NCBI GenBank assembly: GCA_943841085.1
Contig: CALSWN010000050.1
Location: forward strand, 1-37,105
Direction: 5' to 3'
Length of the DNA stretch: 37,105 bases
DNA from: an uncultured Candidatus Pelagibacter sp.
GTDB taxonomy: Bacteria; Pseudomonadota; Alphaproteobacteria; Pelagibacterales; Pelagibacteraceae
Part shown: positions 18,830-28,608 of the stretch, piece after piece
Layout of the letters: the number at the start of each line of letters is the position of its first letter
How positions within the stretch are numbered: position 1 is the first letter of the stretch
Made by a program: the position numbers and the translations under genes
The notes under the pieces: model-generated
The model's database searches: none
What the model was told of the DNA's origin: nothing
The model's input: the letters and a program-made list of their open reading frames with translations, nothing else

Positions 18830-21111
18830 TTTTTTTTATAATCTATAACATCAGCTGAGTACGCAGCAACAGAAGCCAAATTTATTAGTTCAGAAGTAGA
18901 AGATCTTAACGGTGCTATTTCTATTGGTAAACCTAAGCCAATTAAAAGTGGACCAATTACTTTTGTTTCACCTAATGTTTTCATCAGCTTATAAGAGATT
19001 GCAGCACTATGCTGTCCAGGCATTATTAATATATTTGCATTTCCTACAATATTTGAAAAAGGGTAAAGTTCTTTATAATTTTCATTAAGAGCTACATCAG
19101 GTTGCATGTCTCCATCAAAAGAAAAATCCACTTTTCTATCTTTTAAAATTTCCACAGCTTTTTTAATGTGTTTGGTTCTGCTTGTAAGGGGTTGACCAAA
19201 AGTTGAGTGTGAAACAAAAGCAACTTTTGGAGTAAAACCAAATAATTTAGCAACTCTGGATGACGAAATAGCAATATCTGCTAGTTGATCAGAACTAGGA
19301 TATTCATGAACACTAGTGTCACCTATAAATATAGTTTTACCTTTGTAAACAACCATATTTAAACCAAACATTATTTCTCCAGGTCTTGGGTCTACGACCT
19401 GTTTTATTTTATCTAGTGAAGCTCCAAATCTTCTTGTATTTCCAGTAACTGCACCATCTGCATCGCCACAGGCCACCATACAAGATGTCCAAATAACTCT
19501 ATCATTTCTTACAAGTCTGTCACAATCTCGCTCTAAGAGTCCTTGTTCTCTCTGCATTTTTTTAAATAAATAGTTAACATATTTCTCACGTTTTTCTGAG
19601 TCTGTAGAATTGATAATTTCAATACCAAAATGATCATCATACCCAATTTTTTTTAATTGTTCTTTAATTTTATCTTTTTTACCAACTAAAATTGGGATTC
19701 CCAGTTTTGAGTTTTTAAATGCAATTGCAGCTTTAAGAGTATTTTTGTCCTCACCGTCAGCAAAAACAATTCTTTTTTGATTTTTTTTAATATATGAATT
19801 AATACCCTGCATAATAGAAAGTGATGGATTAAGTCTCTGTTTAAGTTGCTCTTTATATACTTCAAAATCATCTATACCTTTTCTTGACACACCAGTTTCC
19901 ATTGCGGCTTTAGCAACAGCTGCCGGTATTACACTTATTAATCTTGGGTCAAATGTTGAGGGTATAATATAATCTTTCCCATAATGTGGTCTATCGCCGC
20001 CCATTGCTGCTACTACTTCATCCGGCACATCTTCTCTTGTAAGTTTTGCTATGGCATCCGCTGCAGCCACTTTCATTTCTTCATTAATGGTTTTAGCTCT
20101 AACATCAAGAGCACCTCTAAAAACATAAGGAAATCCAATTAAATTATTTACTTGGTTTGGATAATCTGATCTGCCTGTGGCAATGATGGCATCATCCCTA
20201 ACTTCTTTAATTTCTTCTGGAGTTATTTCAGGATCTGGATTGGCACATGCAAATATTATAGGATTTTTTGCCATTTTTTTTACCATATTTTTTGAAAGAG
20301 CTCCTTTTGCTGACAACCCTAAAAATACATCAGCACCGCTAATGGCCTCATCTAAAGTTCTAAGTTTTGTTTCAATAGCGTGAGATGATTTCCATTGGTT
20401 TAAATTTTCTCTACCTCGGTAGATGACACCTGTTCTATCAACCATAGTTATATTTTTTTGAGGAACACCACTATTTTTAAATAGATTAGTACAAGCCATT
20501 GCTGAAGCGCCAGCACCATTCACAACAATTTTAATTTTATCTATTGATTTGCCTGATATATCCAAAGCATTTATTAATGCTGCAGTAGTAATAATGGCTG
20601 TACCGTGTTGATCGTCATGAAAAACTGGAATATCTAAAATTTCTTTTAATTTATCTTCAATAACAAAACAATCTGGGGCAGCAATATCTTCTAAGTTGAT
20701 TCCACCAAAACTACATGAAAAATTTTTAATACTATTAATAATTTCGTTAGTATCTTTCGAGTCAATTTCTAAATCTATGGAGTCTATGTCTGCAAATCGT
20801 TTGAAGAGAATTGCTTTTCCTTCCATAACGGGTTTTGATGCAAGAGCCCCTAAATTTCCCATACCTAAAATTGCAGATCCATTACTTATAACAGCAACAA
20901 GATTACCCTTTGAAGTATAATCATAAGCTGCTTCTGGATTTTCTGAAATTGCTTTCACTGGCACAGCTACTCCTGGCGAGTAAGCTAAAGCCAAATCCCT
21001 TTTTGTAGTCATTGGCTTGGAAGAATTGATCTCGATTTTACCTGGTTTATTCTTGCTATGGTAATCTAAAGCTTCTTTATCTGTATAATGGTCTATTTTA
21101 GTTTTTTTCAT
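18826..21111 (-). CDS. maeB: NADP-dependent malic enzyme with C-terminal phosphotransacetylase domain
   Basis: LALAYSPGVAVPV, PVFHDDQHGTAIIT, ACANPDPEITPEE plus PTA-like C-terminus; 761 aa. Confidence 0.97.
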   Translation of the reverse strand: MKKTKIDHYTDKEALDYHSKNKPGKIEINSSKPMTTKRDLALAYSPGVAVPVKAISENPEAAYDYTSKGNLVAVISNGSAILGMGNLGALASKPVMEGKAILFKRFADIDSIDLEIDSKDTNEIINSIKNFSCSFGGINLEDIAAPDCFVIEDKLKEILDIPVFHDDQHGTAIITTAALINALDISGKSIDKIKIVVNGAGASAMACTNLFKNSGVPQKNITMVDRTGVIYRGRENLNQWKSSHAIETKLRTLDEAISGADVFLGLSAKGALSKNMVKKMAKNPIIFACANPDPEITPEEIKEVRDDAIIATGRSDYPNQVNNLIGFPYVFRGALDVRAKTINEEMKVAAADAIAKLTREDVPDEVVAAMGGDRPHYGKDYIIPSTFDPRLISVIPAAVAKAAMETGVSRKGIDDFEVYKEQLKQRLNPSLSIMQGINSYIKKNQKRIVFADGEDKNTLKAAIAFKNSKLGIPILVGKKDKIKEQLKKIGYDDHFGIEIINSTDSEKREKYVNYLFKKMQREQGLLERDCDRLVRNDRVIWTSCMVACGDADGAVTGNTRRFGASLDKIKQVVDPRPGEIMFGLNMVVYKGKTIFIGDTSVHEYPSSDQLADIAISSSRVAKLFGFTPKVAFVSHSTFGQPLTSRTKHIKKAVEILKDRKVDFSFDGDMQPDVALNENYKELYPFSNIVGNANILIMPGQHSAAISYKLMKTLGETKVIGPLLIGLGLPIEIAPLRSSTSELINLASVAAYSADVIDYKKN

Positions 21112-21161
21112 TTATGTTAATTAGATATACAAATGGGACAAATTTAAGACTAATATGATTT

Positions 21162-22685
21162 ATGAACCTAATTAAGTCAACAGGCACATTTAGTTTTTTT
21201 ACTATAATTAGCAGACTGCTTGGGTATATGAGAGATATACTAATAGCAGTGTTTCTTGGAGCAGGGCCAGTTGCAGACGCATTTTTTGTTGCATTTAGAA
21301 TTCCAAATACATTTAGGCGACTATTTTCAGAAGGAACATTTAATGCAGCATTTGTTCCAAGCTATTCATCACTATCAATTAAAAAAAAATCTGAAAATTT
21401 TGCCAATAGTATTTTTAGTTTACTTATTTTAGGATTATTTTCTTTAGTCCTTGTAGTTGAGATTTTTATGCCAATATTCGTCTTTCTTATTGCTCCTGGT
21501 TTTGAAGGAGATTATGAAAAAATGGAATTGGCTATAACATTAACAAGAATTACTTTTCCATTTTTATTGTTTGTAAGTTTAGCCTCTTTCTTTTCTGCAA
21601 TTTTAAATTCTCATAATAAATTTGCCGTTTCATCTGCGGCACCAATAATTTTAAATGTTTTATTAATTGGAGTTTTGATTTTTGGAAAAATTTTAAATGA
21701 TCAGTTAGTTTACTTCTTATCTTACGCAGTGACTATTTCTGGGATAATACAGTTTATATTCTTATATTTTTTTGTAAAAAAATACTATTTACCAAATTTT
21801 AAGTTTTCAATAAATATAGATAATAAAATTAAACTTTTTTTTAAAAAATTATTACCAAGTATTTTTTCATCTGGTGTTACTCAAATAAATATTCTAATAG
21901 GAACGATTATTGCATCTTTTCAGGCTAGTGCTGTTTCTTATCTTTATTATGCAGATAGAATTTACCAAATTAATCTTGCAATAGCTGGAATTGCGATAGG
22001 TACTGTGGTATTACCTCAATTATCAAAACATGTTAAAAATAAAAAAAAAGAAAAAATAGATCTCATCCAAAATAAAGCTCTTGAATTAAGTTTGTTTTTG
22101 AGCATACCTGCTGCCATTGCACTGCTTATAGCCTCTGAAGAAATTATATCATCCTTATTTGGGTATGGGTCATTCGATAAAGAAAGTGTAAAAAATTCTG
22201 CAAAAGCTTTATTTTATTTTGGTTTGGGATTACCTGCTTTTTCTTTAATAAAAGTTTTTTCTACATTTTTTTTTGCAAGACATAATACAGAGACACCATT
22301 TTATATTTCTTTAATTTCAGTATTATTAAATGTTTTAATTAGCGTTAATCTTTTTAAAGAGGTTGGATTCTTAATAATACCCATAGCTACCACTATATCT
22401 TCATGGTTTAATGCAATTGTCTTGTTAATTTTGTTAAAGAAAAAAAAATTATTTAATTTCAATTTAATTTTTATTAATAGATTTATAAAAATTGTGTTTG
22501 CTTCAATATTAATGGGAGTATTTTTTTTTAATTTAATTAATTTTTTTCAAGATGATTTTTTATATGAAAAAAATTTGAAATCAGTTTATCTTATTTGTTC
22601 TGCAATATTAGGACTTGTGTTCTATATTTCTATATCGATTTTAATCAAAGCTTTTAAAATTAATGATATAAGATTAAAGTATTGA
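21162..22685 (+). CDS. murJ: Lipid II flippase MurJ
   Basis: [52 protein letters not shown], many TM segments. Confidence 0.97.
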   Translation: MNLIKSTGTFSFFTIISRLLGYMRDILIAVFLGAGPVADAFFVAFRIPNTFRRLFSEGTFNAAFVPSYSSLSIKKKSENFANSIFSLLILGLFSLVLVVEIFMPIFVFLIAPGFEGDYEKMELAITLTRITFPFLLFVSLASFFSAILNSHNKFAVSSAAPIILNVLLIGVLIFGKILNDQLVYFLSYAVTISGIIQFIFLYFFVKKYYLPNFKFSINIDNKIKLFFKKLLPSIFSSGVTQINILIGTIIASFQASAVSYLYYADRIYQINLAIAGIAIGTVVLPQLSKHVKNKKKEKIDLIQNKALELSLFLSIPAAIALLIASEEIISSLFGYGSFDKESVKNSAKALFYFGLGLPAFSLIKVFSTFFFARHNTETPFYISLISVLLNVLISVNLFKEVGFLIIPIATTISSWFNAIVLLILLKKKKLFNFNLIFINRFIKIVFASILMGVFFFNLINFFQDDFLYEKNLKSVYLICSAILGLVFYISISILIKAFKINDIRLKY

Positions 22686-22687
22686 TT

Positions 22688-23689
22688 ATGAATAAAAAAA
22701 TATTTTCAGGTGTGCAACCAACAGGTAACCTTCACTTAGGAAACTATTTGGGTGCTATAAAAAATTTTGTTGAACTTAATAATCAAAAAGATAATGAATG
22801 TATCTTTTGTGTTGTAGATCTGCATGCGATTACAGTTAAGCAAGATCCTAAAGAATTAAAAAAAAACATAAGAGAAACGGCAGCCACATTCATAGCAAGT
22901 GGAATTGATCCAAACAATAGTATTATCTTTAATCAATCTATGGTTTCTGCGCATTCAGAAGCAGCCTGGATTTTAAGTTGTGTTTCAAGAATAGGATGGC
23001 TCAACAGAATGACACAATTTAAAGAAAAAGCAGGCAAGGATAAGGAAAAAGCAAGTATTGGTCTTTATTCTTATCCAGTCTTAATGGCTGCAGATATACT
23101 TTTATATGATGCCACTCATGTGCCAGTAGGTAATGATCAAAAACAACATTTAGAACTTTGCAGGGATATTGCTCAAAAATTTAATAATGATTTTAGTTCA
23201 CCTAATTTTTTTAAAGTCCCAGAACCATTAATTCAGAAACAATTTTCAAGAATAATGAGTCTAAAAGATGGTACCAAAAAAATGAGTAAATCTGACCCCT
23301 CAAATTTAAGTAGGATTAATCTCACTGATAACAAAGATGAAATTTTAAATAAAGTCAAAAAAGCAAAAACAGATCCTTTGCAAATGCCAGAAAATATTAA
23401 AAATTTAATCGAAAGACCAGAAGCAGAAAATTTATTGAGTATTTATTCGAGTTTGAAAAATCAAAATTTAGAAAACTCCGTAAAAGAATTTGAAGGAAAA
23501 AATTTTTCTATTTTTAAGGAAAAGCTATCAGATTTACTAATCGAGAAAATTGAACCAATATCAAAAGAAATAAAAAAGTTATTAAATGATGAACAATATT
23601 TAGATGCAATTTTATTAGAGGGATCAAACAAGGCAGACAAAATCGCCTCAAAAAAAATTATAGAAATTAAACAATTAGTGGGTTTTTAA
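22688..23689 (+). CDS. trpS: Tryptophanyl-tRNA synthetase (ATG 22688 preferred over TTG 22682)
   Basis: [23 protein letters not shown] and [10 protein letters not shown] motifs. Confidence 0.98.
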   Translation: MNKKIFSGVQPTGNLHLGNYLGAIKNFVELNNQKDNECIFCVVDLHAITVKQDPKELKKNIRETAATFIASGIDPNNSIIFNQSMVSAHSEAAWILSCVSRIGWLNRMTQFKEKAGKDKEKASIGLYSYPVLMAADILLYDATHVPVGNDQKQHLELCRDIAQKFNNDFSSPNFFKVPEPLIQKQFSRIMSLKDGTKKMSKSDPSNLSRINLTDNKDEILNKVKKAKTDPLQMPENIKNLIERPEAENLLSIYSSLKNQNLENSVKEFEGKNFSIFKEKLSDLLIEKIEPISKEIKKLLNDEQYLDAILLEGSNKADKIASKKIIEIKQLVGF

Positions 23690-23741
23690 AAAAATATATT
23701 AATTAGTTTAAATTTTGTAATTTATTATTATATATATAGTA

Positions 23742-24284
23742 ATGTTCATTCAAACCGAAACAACACCAAACCCTAATTCTCTAAAATTTTTGCCTGGTAA
23801 GACTGTTTCTAATAATGGCTCATTTGAAGTAACAAGAAAAGAAGACACAAATAATGAATTGATAAAAAATATTTTATCAATTAATGGAGTAACTGGAATA
23901 TTCTTAGGGACAGATTTTTTATCAATTAATAAAAATGACGAAACAAGATGGGAAGATGTAAAACATATAGTTATTTCTTTAATTAACGATTTTTATTCAA
24001 TGGGAAAAGAGTTTATAGTTGAAAAAGAACTTTTTGAAAATAAAGATAATAATCATAACGAAATTGAAAAAAAAATTATAAATATTTTAGAAACAAAAAT
24101 CAGACCGGCGGTTGCTAAAGATGGGGGAGATATTAAATTTAGAGAATTTAAAAATGGAGTAGTTAAGGTAGAATTACAAGGAAGTTGTTCTGGTTGCCCT
24201 AGTTCAACTATGACATTAAAACAAGGAGTAGAAAATTTACTAAGTCATTATTTACCAGAGGTAAAAGAAGTGGTTGCAATATAA
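23742..24284 (+). CDS. NifU-family Fe-S scaffold protein (Nfu N-terminal + NifU C-terminal domains)
   Basis: MFIQTETTPNPNSLKFLPG and GSCSGCPSSTMTLKQGVENLL. Confidence 0.96.
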   Translation: MFIQTETTPNPNSLKFLPGKTVSNNGSFEVTRKEDTNNELIKNILSINGVTGIFLGTDFLSINKNDETRWEDVKHIVISLINDFYSMGKEFIVEKELFENKDNNHNEIEKKIINILETKIRPAVAKDGGDIKFREFKNGVVKVELQGSCSGCPSSTMTLKQGVENLLSHYLPEVKEVVAI

Positions 24285-24286
24285 AA

Positions 24287-25450
24287 ATGATAAAAAAAAA
24301 ATTAACTGTTTTAAAAATTAATAATTTTTTTTCAAAAAATAAAATTTCAATTTCAGAAATTCAAAAATTTATAAAAGAAAAAAAGTTTTTATTACAAAAA
24401 AAAAAATATAATAAAAAGATTTATGATCAAAATCTTTACGCACTATCAAGAACTTTCTTGGTGAGTTTAATAATGATTTCAATTTTTGTTACTTCTCCAA
24501 AAATTATTAATTTTACTAAACAAAATATGATTTATTCTAAAGATTATACAAATAATTCAAAAAATAATTTGGTAAAAGTTTTAGAAAACCAGGACACTAA
24601 ATTAGATAGCAATTTAAATGAAGAATATTTATTTGATGATATATTCGAATTTGATGAACAACCTACTGACACGGTAAGATTAAGCGCAATTACTATCCAA
24701 GAATTATTTACATCGACAGGCTACAATTTGAAAGACATAAGAAAAAACAAACTAGTTAAACCAATTTCATTAACATTGTTGCCACATGAAATAAAAAAAA
24801 TAGAAAATTCACAAAAGAGAAAAGAACTTTTCATTCAAATTATTTTGCCACTTATAATTAAAGAAAATAATTTCATAAAATTAGATAGAAAAAAACTTTT
24901 CAGTATTTTGAATAAAAGTAAAAATAGTAATGCAGAAAAAAAATGGTTAGCCTCTAAATTCAAGCAATATGGAGTTGTTGACAATGATTTATCAACATTA
25001 AAAATTAGAATGGATGAAGTGCCAGTTTCTATGACTATCGCACAAGCAGCTAAGGAAACCGGATGGGGAACATCAAGGTTTGCCCAAGAAGGAAATGCCT
25101 TGTTTGGTCAATGGACATGGTCTGGTAAAGGCCTGAAACCTTTGAGCGCAGACAATGACACAACTCACAAAGTGATGAAATTTCAAGTACTACAAGCATC
25201 AGTTAAGGCATACCAAAGGAACTTAAACACACACTCATCCTATAAAGACTTCAGAAGTGCAAGGGCCGAATTGAGGGATGAAGGAAAAAAACTTAATAGT
25301 TTAGTTTTAACTAATTATTTAGACAAGTATGCAGAGACTGGAGAGGTTTACGTTAAGGTTCTTCAAAAAATAATTAAACAAAACAGTCTAACAGATTTTG
25401 ATGATGCTAAATTATTACCTTCAAGCATTGATTTAGAGAGTTTAACTTAA
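24287..25450 (+). CDS. Membrane-anchored Bax-like / glucosaminidase-domain protein
   Basis: Single TM near N-terminus; MTIAQAAKETGWGTSRFAQEGNALFGQWTW...SVKAYQRNLNTHSSYKDFRSAR. Confidence 0.9.
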   Translation: MIKKKLTVLKINNFFSKNKISISEIQKFIKEKKFLLQKKKYNKKIYDQNLYALSRTFLVSLIMISIFVTSPKIINFTKQNMIYSKDYTNNSKNNLVKVLENQDTKLDSNLNEEYLFDDIFEFDEQPTDTVRLSAITIQELFTSTGYNLKDIRKNKLVKPISLTLLPHEIKKIENSQKRKELFIQIILPLIIKENNFIKLDRKKLFSILNKSKNSNAEKKWLASKFKQYGVVDNDLSTLKIRMDEVPVSMTIAQAAKETGWGTSRFAQEGNALFGQWTWSGKGLKPLSADNDTTHKVMKFQVLQASVKAYQRNLNTHSSYKDFRSARAELRDEGKKLNSLVLTNYLDKYAETGEVYVKVLQKIIKQNSLTDFDDAKLLPSSIDLESLT

Positions 25451-26508
25451 TTTTGTTTAACAGAAAATTGAATACCAAACCATCTCCATATTCCATTATC
25501 ATTAAGTGAACAATTAATTCTACCTCTCCTAAAAGTATATTGTTCTCTAAAATTTAATTTTAAAGTTTTGTTATCAAACTCTATATTTGATTTTTCCCAA
25601 TTATCGCCCTCATCGGAAAAACAATTAATATTATTTATATTTTTTTGTTCATTAAAAAATTCAACTAAAAATTCTGGAGGGTTATTTTTTTTGGTTAAAT
25701 ATTTTTCTTCTGGATACAAATTTTTATATTCTAAAGGATAAAGATTGATTAAGAATTTAAATCTTTTTAGATCTCCATATTTTTCATTAATCGGAAATCT
25801 AGGAAGTTCATAGCGATCTTTATTGATATCAATCACACCTGAGTGCTGTCCAAAGGAAAATTTAAAATTATTAGAAATATATTCTTTGATTATTGAGCTA
25901 TATTCCCCAAATGGATACGAAAAAAAAATAGGATTGTATCCTAAATTTTCATCAAAAATTTTAGAAGCTGTATTTATATCTTTTATAAAGTCATTATGCT
26001 TTAGATCTACCAAATAATCATGTGTGTGAGAGTGATGGCCAATGTATGCAAAAGACTCTTTTTCAATCTCTTTTATTTGCTGCCAATTCATATAACCATT
26101 TTTACCAATAGGTTCTGTAGAAACGAAAAGAATGAATGGAATTTTTTCTTTTTTTAGATAAGGCCATGCGGACTGATAAAATGATAAAAATGCATCGTCG
26201 ATGGTAAGTAAGATTTTTTTTTGTGTCTTAATAAGAGAAAAGTTATCTTCTAAGTCTTTAGGGTCATAAAATTCATAATTCAAATTTTTGATTATTTCCA
26301 TTTGTTTTTTAAAAACACTCATTTGTATATTGGTTGAAGGATATTTAGTTTCATCAAATCGATGATACATCAGTGAAAGAATACCTTTGTCGTTAGAATA
26401 ATATTTGATATTATTTTCTTGTGCATTAGAATTGCAATTAAATAATATTATTATAATGAATAATTTAATTATTGACGCTGCAAGAGGTAAGATTTTTTTA
26501 ACACTCAT
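25447..26508 (-). CDS. Secreted polysaccharide deacetylase-family protein
   Basis: Signal peptide (IIKLFIIIILFNCNSNAQ); LMYHRF, ILLTIDDAFLSF, IGHHSHTHDYL, FFSYPFGEYS motifs. Confidence 0.92.
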   Translation of the reverse strand: MSVKKILPLAASIIKLFIIIILFNCNSNAQENNIKYYSNDKGILSLMYHRFDETKYPSTNIQMSVFKKQMEIIKNLNYEFYDPKDLEDNFSLIKTQKKILLTIDDAFLSFYQSAWPYLKKEKIPFILFVSTEPIGKNGYMNWQQIKEIEKESFAYIGHHSHTHDYLVDLKHNDFIKDINTASKIFDENLGYNPIFFSYPFGEYSSIIKEYISNNFKFSFGQHSGVIDINKDRYELPRFPINEKYGDLKRFKFLINLYPLEYKNLYPEEKYLTKKNNPPEFLVEFFNEQKNINNINCFSDEGDNWEKSNIEFDNKTLKLNFREQYTFRRGRINCSLNDNGIWRWFGIQFSVKQN

Positions 26509-26842
26509 TGTTTATAAAAATATTTATACTTGTACTTATGAAAATAGTAAAATTAATTTTGATAGATTAATAATCTTAATTAATGACATTTTAAAAAAAA
26601 ATATGAGCTCTTTAGATGATTTAGATGCCATATACGTTAATAGAGGTCCTGGAAGTTATGCAGGTATACGAAATTCTTTAGCTACAATTAAAGCTTTGTT
26701 TTTGGTAAAAAAAATTGATTACTATTGTTATAGTTTTGATGATTTTAAAGGTTTAAATGTTGATAAGTATGAATATGTGCCATATTACTGCAAAAAATTT
26801 AAAATTAAAAAAAATTTGATTAATCCTATTTATTTAAGTTAA
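26456..26842 (+). CDS. tsaB: Short TsaB-like protein (t6A tRNA modification); start refined from 26405 to 26456
   Basis: MNNLIIDAARGKIFLTLI and YVNRGPGSYAGIRNSLATIKAL match the TsaB N-domain; C-terminus INPIYLS resembles the usual PxYLR end; only ~129 aa. Confidence 0.82.
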   Translation: MNNLIIDAARGKIFLTLIVYKNIYTCTYENSKINFDRLIILINDILKKNMSSLDDLDAIYVNRGPGSYAGIRNSLATIKALFLVKKIDYYCYSFDDFKGLNVDKYEYVPYYCKKFKIKKNLINPIYLS

Positions 26843-26850
26843 AATTAAGT

Positions 26851-27261
26851 ATGTCAGAAAATATCGAACAAAAATGTTTAGCAAAAGGAGTTAAGCTTAC
26901 TGATCAAAGAAGAATTATTGCCAAGGTAATGTCTGAAGCCAATGATCATCCTGATGTAGATGAACTTTATAATAGAGTTTCAAAAATTGACTCAAAAATT
27001 AGTATTGCAACAGTTTATAGAACAGTAAAGCTTTTTGAAGAGTCAGGAATTTTGACTAAACATGAATTTAAGGGAGGTAAAGCTAGATATGAAGAATTAA
27101 ATGAAGGACATCACGATCATTTAATTGATGTTAAATCAGGAGAAATTATAGAATTTGTTGACGATGAAATTGAAAAACTACAAGAAAAAATTGCTGACAA
27201 ATATGGATATCAGCTAGTGGATCATAAACTAGAATTATATGGGATTAAAAAAAAATCCTAA
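26851..27261 (+). CDS. Fur-family metalloregulator (Fur/Mur type)
   Basis: LTDQRRIIAKVM, ISIATVYRTVKLFEESGIL, EGHHDHLIDVKSGEIIEF. Confidence 0.95.
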   Translation: MSENIEQKCLAKGVKLTDQRRIIAKVMSEANDHPDVDELYNRVSKIDSKISIATVYRTVKLFEESGILTKHEFKGGKARYEELNEGHHDHLIDVKSGEIIEFVDDEIEKLQEKIADKYGYQLVDHKLELYGIKKKS

Positions 27262-27265
27262 TTTA

Positions 27266-28606
27266 ATGTATAAAAAAATTTATATTAAAACTTTTGGCTG
27301 CCAAATGAATGAATACGACTCAAATCGTATATTTGATACAATTAAAAAAAATGGATATGAAAAAACAGATCAATATGAAGAAGCTGATTGTTATCTTTTG
27401 AATACTTGCCATATAAGAGACAAAGCAAAAGAAAAAGTTTATCACGAAATAGGTAGATTAAAAAAAATTTTTAGAAACAAGAAAAAACCTACTGTAATAA
27501 TAGCAGGATGCGTAGCTCAAGCTGAAAATCAAGAAATGTTAAAAAGAGAACCTTATATTGATATCGTAATTGGTCCACAATCTTATCACAAGATTAATGA
27601 TGTCATATTAAATCATTATAAAAATAAAAAAAAAAAAGAAGAAACTGAATTTGACTCAATTTCAAAATTTAATTACTTAAGTAAAATTGTAAATAAAGAT
27701 AGTAATGTATCTTCATTTTTAACAATACAGGAGGGGTGTGATAAATTTTGTCATTTTTGTGTAGTACCATATACACGAGGCCCTGAATATTCCAGACCAT
27801 TTGATCAAATCATAAAAGAAGCAAAAGAATTAATTCATAATGGTGTTAAAGAAATTATTTTATTAGGCCAGAATGTTAATGCATATAATTATAAGGATGA
27901 AAATAATGAATATAAGTTATCTGATTTATTATATAAACTTGAAAGCTTTGATGAAATAAAAAGAATTAGATATACCACATCTCACCCTAAAGATATGTCC
28001 GAAGACTTAATAAATATTTATAAAAAATCTATTAAATTAATGCCTTTAGTACACTTACCCGTGCAAAGTGGATCTAATAAAATTTTAAAATTAATGAATA
28101 GAAAACATACTATTGAAGAATATTTAATAATTTATAAAAAACTTAAAATGATTAAACCTAATATAGAGTTTTCTAGTGACTTTATCATAGGTTATCCTGA
28201 AGAAGATGATGAAGATTTTAAAATGACAATGGAGCTAATTAACAAAGTAAAATTTATAAATTCTTATTCATTTATTTTTAGTCCAAGACCAGGAACAGTA
28301 GCCGCTGGCCTAACTTTAATAGATAAAAAAAAATCTAAAGAAAGGTTAGAAATAATTCAAAAAAAATTATTTGATTATCAAATAAAAAAAAACAAATCCT
28401 TAGAAGGTAAGGTTTTGAATATTTTAGTGGAAAATAAGATGAAAGATGGAATTAAATTATTTGGTAGGACAGAATATATGACATCAGTAATTTTTGAAGG
28501 TAATGAAGAGTGTATAGGAAAAATTGTACAAGTTGAAATTATAAGTAGTAATCAGAACAGTTTATTTGGTAAATTAATAGATGGTCTCAAAAAAAAGGTA
28601 GCTTAA
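27266..28606 (+). CDS. miaB: tRNA-2-methylthio-N6-isopentenyladenosine synthase MiaB; start refined from 27239 to 27266
   Basis: KTFGCQMNEYDSNRI, radical SAM QEGCDKFCHFCVVPYTRG, LLGQNVNAY, TRAM-like C-terminus. Confidence 0.98.
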   Translation: MYKKIYIKTFGCQMNEYDSNRIFDTIKKNGYEKTDQYEEADCYLLNTCHIRDKAKEKVYHEIGRLKKIFRNKKKPTVIIAGCVAQAENQEMLKREPYIDIVIGPQSYHKINDVILNHYKNKKKKEETEFDSISKFNYLSKIVNKDSNVSSFLTIQEGCDKFCHFCVVPYTRGPEYSRPFDQIIKEAKELIHNGVKEIILLGQNVNAYNYKDENNEYKLSDLLYKLESFDEIKRIRYTTSHPKDMSEDLINIYKKSIKLMPLVHLPVQSGSNKILKLMNRKHTIEEYLIIYKKLKMIKPNIEFSSDFIIGYPEEDDEDFKMTMELINKVKFINSYSFIFSPRPGTVAAGLTLIDKKKSKERLEIIQKKLFDYQIKKNKSLEGKVLNILVENKMKDGIKLFGRTEYMTSVIFEGNEECIGKIVQVEIISSNQNSLFGKLIDGLKKKVA

Positions 28607-28608
28607 AA

